Assembly (NCBI GenBank): GCA_024224995.1
Contig: JAAENB010000729.1
Coordinates: forward strand, 1 to 9,890
Source: a bacterium
GTDB taxonomy: Bacteria > Spirochaetota > UBA4802 > UBA5550
Direction: 5' to 3'
DNA length: 9,890 bases
Positions 1 through 5,371 of the stretch are shown piece by piece; the stretch's first letter is position 1; every line of letters begins with the position of its first letter. Below the pieces are notes generated by a model. That model was not told the origin of the DNA. It saw only the letters and a list, made by a program, of their open reading frames with translations, and searched no databases. A program made the translations under genes and the position numbers.

Positions 1-43
1 AGCAGCTGACCCCGCAGAGCGGGCTATAGAAGGTATATGAACC

Positions 44-163
44 CGGAATGTAAATTATGCCTACCAGGAGTAATACCTCTGCAGAACGTTCGGAACTCGC
101 TCCGCTCAAACAGCCTCACAACCTGCCGAGGCATCACTCCCGGTAGGCATAATTTACATTCCG
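44..163 (-). repeat. Hairpin element copy 1 (divergent)
   Basis: Arms 44-84 and 123-163 pair over 41 bp with four mismatches (66/141, 72/135, 75/132, 80/127); the outer 22 bp are perfect. The loop between them carries, read on the minus strand, the family motif CTGTTTGAGCGGAGCGAGTT. This is the most divergent copy: one A is missing after the GAGG, the arm sequence is unlike the other three, and the outer GGCC end found in the others is absent. The first three mismatches are A-C on the plus strand, so G-U or G-T on the minus strand. There is no T-run after either arm, so it does not look like an intrinsic terminator. The strand given is that of the loop motif. Its function is unknown. Confidence 0.85.
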
Positions 164-226
164 AATGACGTTTTTCAGTATAATAATACAGTACCACGAA
201 GCGGGGAAAAATACGTCAGAAACTAA

Positions 227-353
227 ATAGTATTGCGATCTGCATCTGGCCTGGAAGTATCCCTCTTCTAAATGTGAGGACTGTTTGAGCGGAGCGAGTT
301 CCGCAGCATTTAGAAGAGGGATGCTTCCAGGCCCGCTCACTTGCACAATTTAG
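227..353 (+). repeat. Hairpin element copy 2 with conserved flanks
   Basis: Arms 248-274 and 307-333 pair over 27 bp with a single T-G wobble (258/323) around a 32-nt loop (275-306) containing GAGGACTGTTTGAGC on the plus strand. Similarity to copy 3 continues outside the stem: 19 of 21 bases on the left (227-247) and 14 of 20 on the right (334-353), so the element is about 127 bp. An extra 11-bp inverted repeat, AGAAACTAAAT at 218-228 against 348-358, brackets the copy. It starts a few bases past the 3' end of the minus-strand dipeptidase gene. The remaining bases in 1-368 (1-43, 164-217) hold nothing I recognise beyond a 5-bp hairpin at 11-23. Confidence 0.9.
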
Positions 354-368
354 TTTCTTAAGAGAGGT

Positions 369-1073
369 TTACTCTATTATTTTGTATTTTTTCTTTATGA
401 CGCTTTTGGGGAAGGCGTTGAAGTGCCACCATTCGATGCGGAGTCCGTGGAATCCTGCTTGTTTCATTACTGCGCGAAGGAGTTCCCTGTTTTCGATTTG
501 TTTTTTTGTAAGTTTCCCCTTTTTTAAATATACCTGTTCGTAGCGGGGCTGTGCACGCTTGCTGAAAGAATCGAAGGGGGTCCCCATGTCCAGTTCTTTA
601 CCGGCCGCGTCTGCAATGCTCAGGTCTACGGCTGCTCCGTAATTATGGATTGAGCCGTACCGGGGATTGGCTACATACCGCTGCCGCGCTGTTCCCTTAA
701 CAACATCCCACATTTTATATTGATATCTTCGCGGCCGGAGCCCATCGAAAACCAGGAGGCGGTAGCCGGGTTTGATCTTTGTGAGACAGGTTTGTGCACG
801 GGCAAGTTTCCGTGCAGCTTCTTTTACCAGGTAACATTTTGTGAGAGAGCCGTACATATCTACGCCCAGGAAATTGTCGGTTGTAGAGTATTTTAGATCA
901 ACTCGAATATCGGGGTTCAGGGTTTGTACGTCAACCAGGCCCTGCTCAATTAGACCTTTTTCAAAATCCGCAATGACCGTCTCCTTTTTTTCCGCAGAAT
1001 GGCCGGTTCCCGGGTGAAGCAGGAAAAAGACGGTTAAAAAGGCTGCTGTTTTAATTGTTCTTATGTTGTTCAT
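369..1073 (-). CDS. VanX-family D-Ala-D-Ala dipeptidase, secreted
   Basis: A zinc peptidase of family M15D, expected to hydrolyse D-Ala-D-Ala or related D,D-dipeptides released from the wall. The family signatures are present: SIHNYGAAVD with zinc ligands His143 and Asp150, and EWWHF with catalytic Glu214 and zinc ligand His217. Arg113 in GLRPRR fits the conserved arginine of the family. Start choice: the reading frame opens further upstream (to 1133), but the ATG at 1073 gives a 234-residue protein beginning with a clean signal peptide (MNNIRTIKTAAFLTVFF..., likely cut after HSA) and lies 1 nt after the regulator's stop codon, so it is probably translationally coupled. Export suggests a periplasmic role in wall turnover, unlike the cytoplasmic VanX of resistance operons. 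No vanH or vanA/B ligase is in the window. Hairpin copy 2 follows the gene; no terminator with a T-run is visible. Confidence 0.9.
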   Translation of the reverse strand: MNNIRTIKTAAFLTVFFLLHPGTGHSAEKKETVIADFEKGLIEQGLVDVQTLNPDIRVDLKYSTTDNFLGVDMYGSLTKCYLVKEAARKLARAQTCLTKIKPGYRLLVFDGLRPRRYQYKMWDVVKGTARQRYVANPRYGSIHNYGAAVDLSIADAAGKELDMGTPFDSFSKRAQPRYEQVYLKKGKLTKKQIENRELLRAVMKQAGFHGLRIEWWHFNAFPKSVIKKKYKIIE

Positions 1074-1074
1074 T

Positions 1075-1482
1075 TTATAGTATTGTTCGTTTTTTTCTTT
1101 CCAGGGTTGTTTGTACCCTGAGTATGAGGTCATCTCTTTTAAAGGGTTTTATTATATAATCATCACATTGGCCCATTTCAAAAGCGGCTGCTATATCCTG
1201 GGGAGCGTTTTTCGCTGTTACAAAAATAAGCGGGATGTGTTTATACCGTTCATCTTTTCGTAATTTTTCCGCTATTTCATACCCGTCTTCATTGGGCATC
1301 ATAATATCCAGAAGGATGATATCGGGAAGCTGTTCCTGCGTCTCTAATAATTCCCGCATACCTGCTCCGCTCATTGCTTCAAGGAGCTCTATTGTTGTTT
1401 CTTCAAAGCATGCGCGTAAAAGATCCAGGTTCAACTCTTCATCATCAACAGCTAGCACTGTAATCTTGTTATTTTCCGTCAT
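1075..1482 (-). CDS. Stand-alone receiver-domain response regulator
   Basis: A 135-residue CheY-like protein made of a receiver domain only. The expected pocket is intact: acidic pair Asp13/Asp14, phospho-acceptor Asp59 in IILLDIMMP, Thr89 in IFVTA and Lys112 in IIKPF. No DNA-binding or enzymatic output domain follows, so it should act by protein contact or as a phosphorelay intermediate; no histidine kinase is in the window. The ATG at 1482 is preceded by AGGA with 8-nt spacing. The gene is first in an operon with the D,D-dipeptidase, whose ATG comes 1 nt after this stop codon. A candidate promoter (1513-1541) and a short palindrome at the probable start of transcription (1497-1510) lie upstream. 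The family call is secure; the partner kinase and target are unknown. Confidence 0.93.
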   Translation of the reverse strand: MTENNKITVLAVDDEELNLDLLRACFEETTIELLEAMSGAGMRELLETQEQLPDIILLDIMMPNEDGYEIAEKLRKDERYKHIPLIFVTAKNAPQDIAAAFEMGQCDDYIIKPFKRDDLILRVQTTLERKKRTIL

Positions 1483-1496
1483 AATTCGTATCCTGT

Positions 1497-1510
1497 CCGG
1501 TTTTTACCGG
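1497..1510. promoter_or_regulatory. Short palindrome at probable transcription start
   Basis: CCGGT, four T, ACCGG: a perfect 5+4+5 inverted repeat just downstream of the candidate -10 box of the regulator/dipeptidase operon. It would lie at about the first transcribed bases, a typical place for a repressor site, or could form a tiny leader hairpin. Short and unique in the window, so only suggestive. Confidence 0.3.
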
Positions 1511-1512
1511 TA

Positions 1513-1541
1513 ATTCTATTATGATACTTTTTTTCTTGCAA
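1513..1541 (-). promoter_or_regulatory. Candidate sigma70-type promoter, regulator operon
   Basis: On the minus strand, TTGCAA (1541-1536) is followed by a 17-nt spacer and TAGAAT (1518-1513), five of six matches to the -10 consensus and four of six to -35. Transcription would start near 1506, giving a leader of about 24 nt before the ATG at 1482. TTGCAA is itself palindromic, and on the plus strand it is followed after 16 nt by TAAAAA (1558-1563), so it could also serve the divergent glycosidase gene at 1600. The spacing is right; the -35 match is modest. Confidence 0.4.
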
Positions 1542-1599
1542 TATAACCCCGTCTGTTTAAAAAGTCGTCCGGTGCATCTGCGCCTAAAACGAGGAATAT

Positions 1600-2928
1600 A
1601 TGTTAAAAAAATTTTCCATACCAATCTCCATACGGCTGGTCCTTGCAATAATTGTTTTTTTCATGGTTCTTGCCGGCCGGACACCTTATTTTTTAGTGTA
1701 TCGCGTTCAAATATTGATCCTGGCCTGTTTTTTATTAATGCTGCTTTATTATCCCTGGAAAGCGATCACTAATAAAGAAGCACCGGGCAGGGGAAAAGTC
1801 AAGGAAATAATCGGTGCCGTTATAATTATTGCCTCTTTTCTTCTCGCGGCCGGGTCATGGGCTCGTTTTTCATGGAAACGGTATTCGGTCCTGAACGCTG
1901 AAACCCGGGTGCTTGAAAAACTTGGTTCCCACTTTATTGTTGGCTATACAAGTGTTGATTCCGTAAGACCATTAATAGAGCGAAAAGCCATAGCCGGTCT
2001 TTTTATAAGCATTCGCAATGTGAAGGGAAAATCAATTGGATCAATACAAAAAGAGATCGCGGAACTACAGGCGCTTCAGGCCCGCAATAGTGATCTTAAG
2101 CTTTTTATCGCGGCCGACCAGGAGGGAGGACTTGTTTCGCGTCTTTCTCCTCCGCTGGCCGCAATGCCGCCTCTTGCTTCCTGTATTCATGCCGATAATC
2201 GTGAAAAGAGCAGGAAGTGTATAAAGAATTATGCTCAGCGTCAGGGCAGGGACCTTGCTTCTCTTGGAGTAACTCTTAATCTTGCGCCCGTTGCGGACCT
2301 GAAAGTTGTATATGACGATTCCCTGGATTTTCATACAAAGATATCGGCCAGGGCAATCAGCGCCGATCCGGAACAGGTAACGGATGCTGTTCTTTTCTAT
2401 TGTAAAACCATGCATACAACAGGGGTACTTACGACCCTGAAACATTTTCCCGGCCTGGGACTCATCAGGAAAGATACCCATCATTTTAGCGCTTCAGTTA
2501 AAGAAGATCCGGAGCAGCTTATGAACCGGGACTGGCTTCCGTTCCGTACAGTGCCTGCCCAAAGCGGCTCGTTTATTATGCTGGGTCATGTTATCGTAAC
2601 GAACCTGGACAATGATTATCACACTTCACATTCGGAAACGGTGGTGCAGGGACTCATACGGGAGAAGTGGAAACTTACCAGTCCTTTAATAACCGATGAT
2701 TTTTGTATGAATCCTGTTGTTAACAGCCCCGGCGGGCTTGAGGAGGCATCGGTCCGGTCGTTGAACGCGGGGGTGGATGTTGTCCTGGTTTCGTATCATC
2801 CCGAGCGTTATTATGAAGCCATGTACGGACTCTTGCAGGCTGCGGAAGAGGGCCGCCTGAACTGGAAGAGGATAGAGGAGAGTACCGAACGGTTGAAGAA
2901 ACTTCGTGGGAAGCATATTTTGCAATAA
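1600..2928 (+). CDS. Membrane-anchored GH3 beta-N-acetylhexosaminidase, NagZ-like
   Basis: Glycoside hydrolase family 3, most similar to NagZ, which removes N-acetylglucosamine from muropeptides. Visible motifs: AADQEGG (171-177), KHFPG (281-285) followed by DTHH (292-295), the mobile His loop that supplies the acid/base in NagZ, and ITDDFCM (364-370) with the likely nucleophile Asp366. The KHFPGHG of classical NagZ is KHFPGLG here. Unlike cytoplasmic NagZ (about 340 residues), this 442-residue protein starts with three hydrophobic segments (about 11-26, 31-51, 70-86). The basic stretch between the second and third (KAITNKEAPGRGKVK) predicts that the catalytic domain faces the periplasm. The ATG has GAGG 5 nt upstream. 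It diverges from the regulator operon and is followed by hairpin copy 3. Fold and active site are confident; the exact substrate is inferred. Confidence 0.88.
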   Translation: MLKKFSIPISIRLVLAIIVFFMVLAGRTPYFLVYRVQILILACFLLMLLYYPWKAITNKEAPGRGKVKEIIGAVIIIASFLLAAGSWARFSWKRYSVLNAETRVLEKLGSHFIVGYTSVDSVRPLIERKAIAGLFISIRNVKGKSIGSIQKEIAELQALQARNSDLKLFIAADQEGGLVSRLSPPLAAMPPLASCIHADNREKSRKCIKNYAQRQGRDLASLGVTLNLAPVADLKVVYDDSLDFHTKISARAISADPEQVTDAVLFYCKTMHTTGVLTTLKHFPGLGLIRKDTHHFSASVKEDPEQLMNRDWLPFRTVPAQSGSFIMLGHVIVTNLDNDYHTSHSETVVQGLIREKWKLTSPLITDDFCMNPVVNSPGGLEEASVRSLNAGVDVVLVSYHPERYYEAMYGLLQAAEEGRLNWKRIEESTERLKKLRGKHILQ

Positions 2929-2934
2929 CGGTTA

Positions 2935-3069
2935 TTAAACTATGCATGTACGCGGGCCTTGAAGTAGTATGGGCTCTTTGGATTGCTGCGGAACTCCCTC
3001 CGGTCAAACAGTCCTCACAACCCAAAGAGCCCATACTACTTCAAGGCCGGATGCAGCTCGCAATACTAT
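2935..3069 (-). repeat. Hairpin element copy 3 with conserved flanks
   Basis: Arms 2955-2985 and 3018-3048 pair over 31 bp with one mismatch (2982/3021, A-C on plus, hence G-U or G-T on minus). The 32-nt loop (2986-3017), read on the minus strand, matches copy 2 except for two positions that change together (GC...GC to CC...GG). Outer flanks match copy 2 on both sides, giving an element of about 135 bp that fills almost the whole gap between the glycosidase stop (2928) and the ribosome-binding site (3070-3075) of the next gene. No T-run follows. Confidence 0.9.
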
Positions 3070-3080
3070 AAGGAGATGTG

Positions 3081-3497
3081 ATGAACAGACTGACAAAATC
3101 GAATAATCGAAGACGGCTTATTTACGCGGAGCTGGTTATCCTGGTTATTCTCCTGGGATATGGTTCAAGGGAAAATATTCATGTGCTGCCCGAATGGCTG
3201 GGAGCGTATAGCGGGGACACGCTCTGGGCCTTGATGGTTTATTTAGGGATGGGGTTTGTTTTTGCACGGATCTCAATTCTGCGTGCCGGAGCGGGGGCTC
3301 TTGTTTTTTCTTTTAGTATTGAGCTCAGCCAGATCTACCACACGCCCTGGATAGATGGGATCAGGGCCACCACAATAGGAGGGCTTGTTCTGGGGCGCGG
3401 GTTTCTCTGGAGTGACCTGGTATGTTATACTGCTGGCGCGGTGATTGGGGTTCTCCTGGAATTGTTTTTTTTGGGAAAAGAGCAGAAAAATGATTGA
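3081..3497 (+). CDS. DUF2809 family membrane protein
   Basis: A 138-residue polytopic membrane protein with the hallmarks I associate with DUF2809: GDTLWALMVY (45-54), SIELSQIYHTPW (79-90), a short loop with D92 and R95, and GRGFLWSDLVCYTAGA (105-120). About four hydrophobic segments are visible (13-28, 47-63, 67-83, 110-131). The biochemical function of the family is not established; NCBI naming sometimes calls it a 'ribosomal maturation YjgA family' relative, which says little. The start is the ATG at 3081, because AAGGAG (3070-3075) lies 5 nt upstream; the in-frame GTG at 3078 would be too close. VanZ was considered because of small size and context, but these motifs fit DUF2809 better. 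It could be cotranscribed with the glycosidase through hairpin copy 3. Confidence 0.8.
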   Translation: MNRLTKSNNRRRLIYAELVILVILLGYGSRENIHVLPEWLGAYSGDTLWALMVYLGMGFVFARISILRAGAGALVFSFSIELSQIYHTPWIDGIRATTIGGLVLGRGFLWSDLVCYTAGAVIGVLLELFFLGKEQKND

Positions 3498-3554
3498 CGG
3501 TGTACTTATAATTTGTTAAGTTGTATTTATTAAGTGATAGTGAGGGACTATTTC

Positions 3555-3995
3555 ATGGAACACAGCATTAACGCAAAAAAAGTAGCAAAATATATACTAT
3601 GCATGAGCGATCCGGATATTGGCGACATTATATCCAATTTAAAACTGCAAAAATTAGTATATTATGCTCAGGGATTCCACCTGGCACTATTCGACAAACC
3701 TTTATTCAATGATAAAATAGAAGCCTGGGAGCATGGTCCGGTAGTCCCTGAATTGTATCGTGAATATAAGGAACATTGTTCCGGAGCAATCCCTCCACCC
3801 GACATTTTCGACGATTCAATATTCACGGAAGAACAAAAAGATTTGCTGAAAGAAGTATATGAAGTTTTCGGCCAATTTTCAGCCTGGAAGCTTCGAAATA
3901 TGACACACTCAGAGCCACCCTGGACAGAGACTCCAATTAATAGCTGCATCTCTCATGACAAAATGAAAGAGTATTTTGTAACAAAATTGAAGTAA
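3555..3995 (+). CDS. Panacea-domain antitoxin (DUF4065, PanA-like)
   Basis: A 146-residue protein matching the Panacea domain (DUF4065, also called SocA/GepA-like), a promiscuous antitoxin domain that neutralises unrelated toxins encoded next to it. Diagnostic stretches: NLKLQKLVYYAQG (28-40), AWEHGPVVPELY (57-68) and LRNMTHSEPPW (113-123). It covers essentially the bare domain, with no added DNA-binding region. The start is set at the ATG 3555, preceded by GAGGG with 8-nt spacing; the in-frame GTG at 3534 has no ribosome-binding site. The gene is followed after 9 nt by a small basic protein on the same strand, the usual antitoxin-toxin layout. A TATAAT at 3507-3512 could be a -10 box, but I see no good -35. 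Base composition turns AT-rich here compared with the flanking wall genes, consistent with acquisition by transfer. Confidence 0.88.
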   Translation: MEHSINAKKVAKYILCMSDPDIGDIISNLKLQKLVYYAQGFHLALFDKPLFNDKIEAWEHGPVVPELYREYKEHCSGAIPPPDIFDDSIFTEEQKDLLKEVYEVFGQFSAWKLRNMTHSEPPWTETPINSCISHDKMKEYFVTKLK

Positions 3996-4004
3996 TTTGA
4001 AGTA

Positions 4005-4421
4005 ATGGGGAAGAAAAAAAAGATACAAAACCCTACAATAATTCCGGGGAAAAGGTTGGAGCATACTGAAGAAAGTAAATCCTCTCCTAAATTTAAACAC
4101 CCGGTATTTTGTTTCAAGTATCTGGACAAAAAGTATGGACTGGGAAACTGCACGAAAGATGAAAAAGCAGCCCTCATTGAAAAACTTCATTATTTAAGCC
4201 AACTGGATTGGCAGACAATTCAGAATTCTCCTCGTCATGGCGCAGGTTCTGAAAAAATTAAACAAAACAGCATCAAGACCGGCATTCCTGCCCATATATC
4301 AAAAGATGTTATTTTTTATTCGCTTCGCTTTTCAGGCAGAAAGCCTATTGTTGGATACAAAAGTGATTTTGTTTTTCACATTATTTGGATCGATAACAGG
4401 TTCGAAGTTTACTCTCATTAA
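4005..4421 (+). CDS. Candidate toxin partner of Panacea antitoxin (PanT-like)
   Basis: A 138-residue protein of no family I can name with certainty. It has a lysine-rich, probably disordered N-terminus (1-34), a middle part with LSQLDWQTIQNSPRHGAGSE (64-83), and a C-terminal part rich in beta-strand character with RFSGRKPIVG (108-117) and FHIIWID (124-130), ending VYSH. Conserved-looking polar candidates are Arg77, His78, Glu83, Arg108, Arg112, His125 and His138. The C-terminal pattern loosely recalls RelE-like ribonuclease toxins, but that is weak. The toxin role rests on genomic position: 9 nt downstream of a Panacea antitoxin. The ribosome-binding site is poor (GAAG only), so translation is probably coupled to the upstream stop; a direct repeat TTGAAGTAA spans the junction. 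Low relative toxin output would fit that arrangement. Confidence 0.6.
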   Translation: MGKKKKIQNPTIIPGKRLEHTEESKSSPKFKHPVFCFKYLDKKYGLGNCTKDEKAALIEKLHYLSQLDWQTIQNSPRHGAGSEKIKQNSIKTGIPAHISKDVIFYSLRFSGRKPIVGYKSDFVFHIIWIDNRFEVYSH

Positions 4422-4568
4422 ACTATCTGTAAAACTTCGCTTGCTCAAATTTTTATAGGTACAAATTTGTCCCCATATTTTTTTAGAGTAAGTGCTTTAC
4501 AAAAAAAACAAATATATTTTAACTTTCAGGCTAACAAAAAATCAAAAAAAATCAAAAAGGAAAATTCT

Positions 4569-4772
4569 ATGATAAAAAATTTATTTTTTATGATTATACC
4601 TTTATTTATAATATCGGGGGCAATTATTATCTATTTGTCCCAACCCCCTTTTAATCCCAGGTCCCGCACTTTAAACCGGAGTTTACGCATAAACTCCTTC
4701 CCCGGATCGGTTTTTACCGTCCGGTATCCCTTCACTTTCTCAATAAACAAAGAAGACTTTTCGAATTGTTGA
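4569..4772 (+). pseudogene. Possible remnant of a small membrane protein gene
   Basis: An ATG at 4569, preceded by AAAAAGG with 8-nt spacing, opens a frame whose first 26 or so residues form one clear hydrophobic segment (MIKNLFFMIIPLFIISGAII...). From about residue 21 the frame runs into the end of the convergent amidase gene, and the rest (to 4772) reads like an antisense shadow. It may be the front end of a membrane protein gene cut off by a rearrangement, or a real tiny membrane peptide. The leader between 4422 and 4568 is strongly AT-rich, with A-tracts, and holds no other gene I can support. Confidence 0.3.
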
Positions 4773-5275
4773 TATTCATAGTGCCCGATAAGGCAGCTGA
4801 TGCCGGGGTGTTTTTTAACCAGGAACCGTACCAGCTCCGCGTTAGCCGAAAGCTGGGCATTCGTAAGAGGCCCGGAGCCCGCGTTTTCAATGCCGATGCT
4901 GCAATGATTAAGCCCAATAACGTGCCTGCCCATGAGAGTGGAGGGCATAAGCCGGTAAATGGTCCCGTTCCTGCCAACAAGAAAATGGGCCGAAACATTC
5001 ACCTCGCCGAATTTTTTCAAATAAGGGCGGCCTTTAATTTTAACGGGATTTAAGACATTAAAAGATTGTTTAACTCCGGGAGCGCCGGTCCGGTGGATAA
5101 CGATAATTTCAGGCTTAATTGTGATATTTTTGGAGCCGTAGTGAAGCAGCGCGTATTTACGGGTCAATTTTTTTCTCAGAGAATTAAATTTGATGGGTTT
5201 GTCGATAATAAGAGGCTCTTCAGCAGGAGAGCCGCACACCAGCAAGAAAAAGCTTATAAAGAATATTTTTCGCAT
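4631..5275 (-). CDS. Secreted N-acetylmuramoyl-L-alanine amidase (Amidase_2)
   Basis: A zinc amidase of the AmpD/PGRP (Amidase_2) family, which cleaves the bond between N-acetylmuramic acid and the stem peptide. Key parts in the 214-residue protein: IVIHRT with zinc ligand His61, SAHFLVGRNGTIYRL (95-109), SIGIEN with Glu130, GHYEY with zinc ligand His165, and KTDPG with Lys188 and zinc ligand Asp190. The third ligand is Asp, as in AmpD, rather than the Cys of T7 lysozyme; the stretch between His165 and Asp190 is longer than in AmpD. The ATG at 5275 starts a good signal peptide (MRKIFFISFFLLVCGSPAEE) and follows AGGA with 4-nt spacing; the longer frame to 5368 would lose both. Cys14 lies in LLVC, a marginal lipobox that might pass in spirochaetes. 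The gene diverges from the lipoprotein gene at 5372 across a 96-nt gap containing a 23-bp palindrome. Confidence 0.9.
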   Translation of the reverse strand: MRKIFFISFFLLVCGSPAEEPLIIDKPIKFNSLRKKLTRKYALLHYGSKNITIKPEIIVIHRTGAPGVKQSFNVLNPVKIKGRPYLKKFGEVNVSAHFLVGRNGTIYRLMPSTLMGRHVIGLNHCSIGIENAGSGPLTNAQLSANAELVRFLVKKHPGISCLIGHYEYQQFEKSSLFIEKVKGYRTVKTDPGKEFMRKLRFKVRDLGLKGGWDK

Positions 5276-5306
5276 ATAATCCTGAAATTCTCTTGATAAA
5301 ATAAAA

Positions 5307-5335
5307 TTGATATTTAAACTGTGTTTAAATATATA
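5307..5335 (+). promoter_or_regulatory. Strong sigma70-type promoter of lipoprotein gene
   Basis: TTGATA (5307-5312), a 17-nt spacer and TATATA (5330-5335) give consensus-like -35 and -10 boxes at ideal distance. Transcription would begin near 5342, leaving about 30 nt of leader before the ATG at 5372, which has AGGAG (5361-5365) at 6-nt spacing. The boxes and ribosome-binding site are mutually consistent. Confidence 0.65.
5310..5332. promoter_or_regulatory. 23-bp perfect palindrome in promoter spacer
   Basis: Arms of 10 bp (ATATTTAAAC and GTTTAAATAT) flank a TGT centre. The palindrome fills the spacer between -35 and -10 of the lipoprotein promoter and overlaps the edges of both boxes, as expected for a repressor operator. 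It lies 35 nt upstream of the divergent amidase start codon, so one regulator could control both genes. AT-richness raises the chance of fortuitous symmetry, but ten matched pairs in a row at this position is notable. Confidence 0.5.
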
Positions 5336-5371
5336 CAAAACAAACGTCATTTTAGCTAAAAGGAGCACTTC

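Noticed and set aside
44..333. CRISPR array or tRNA/rRNA as an explanation for the repeats
   Set aside because: Copies are palindromic, in alternate orientations, far apart and not regularly spaced; no cas genes, and no cloverleaf or rRNA signature.
134..346. Open frame on the minus strand across hairpins 1 and 2
   Set aside because: It only reads through the repeat sequence; no ribosome-binding site and no protein-like character.
1074..1133. Upstream start for the dipeptidase
   Set aside because: Would overlap the regulator's coding end and bury the signal peptide behind 20 polar residues.
2720..3034. Open frame on the minus strand through the glycosidase end and hairpin 3
   Set aside because: Antisense to a secure gene and to the repeat; low-complexity composition.
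3081..3497. VanZ family for the small membrane protein
   Set aside because: The ELSQIYHTPW and GRGFLWSDL motifs fit DUF2809 better.
4616..4652. G5...C5 stem followed by TTTT as a terminator of the toxin gene
   Set aside because: Only 5 bp with a 23-nt loop and four T, and it overlaps the end of the amidase coding region.
4766..5296. Plus-strand frames opposite the amidase
   Set aside because: Shadows of a gene with clear zinc-amidase motifs on the other strand.
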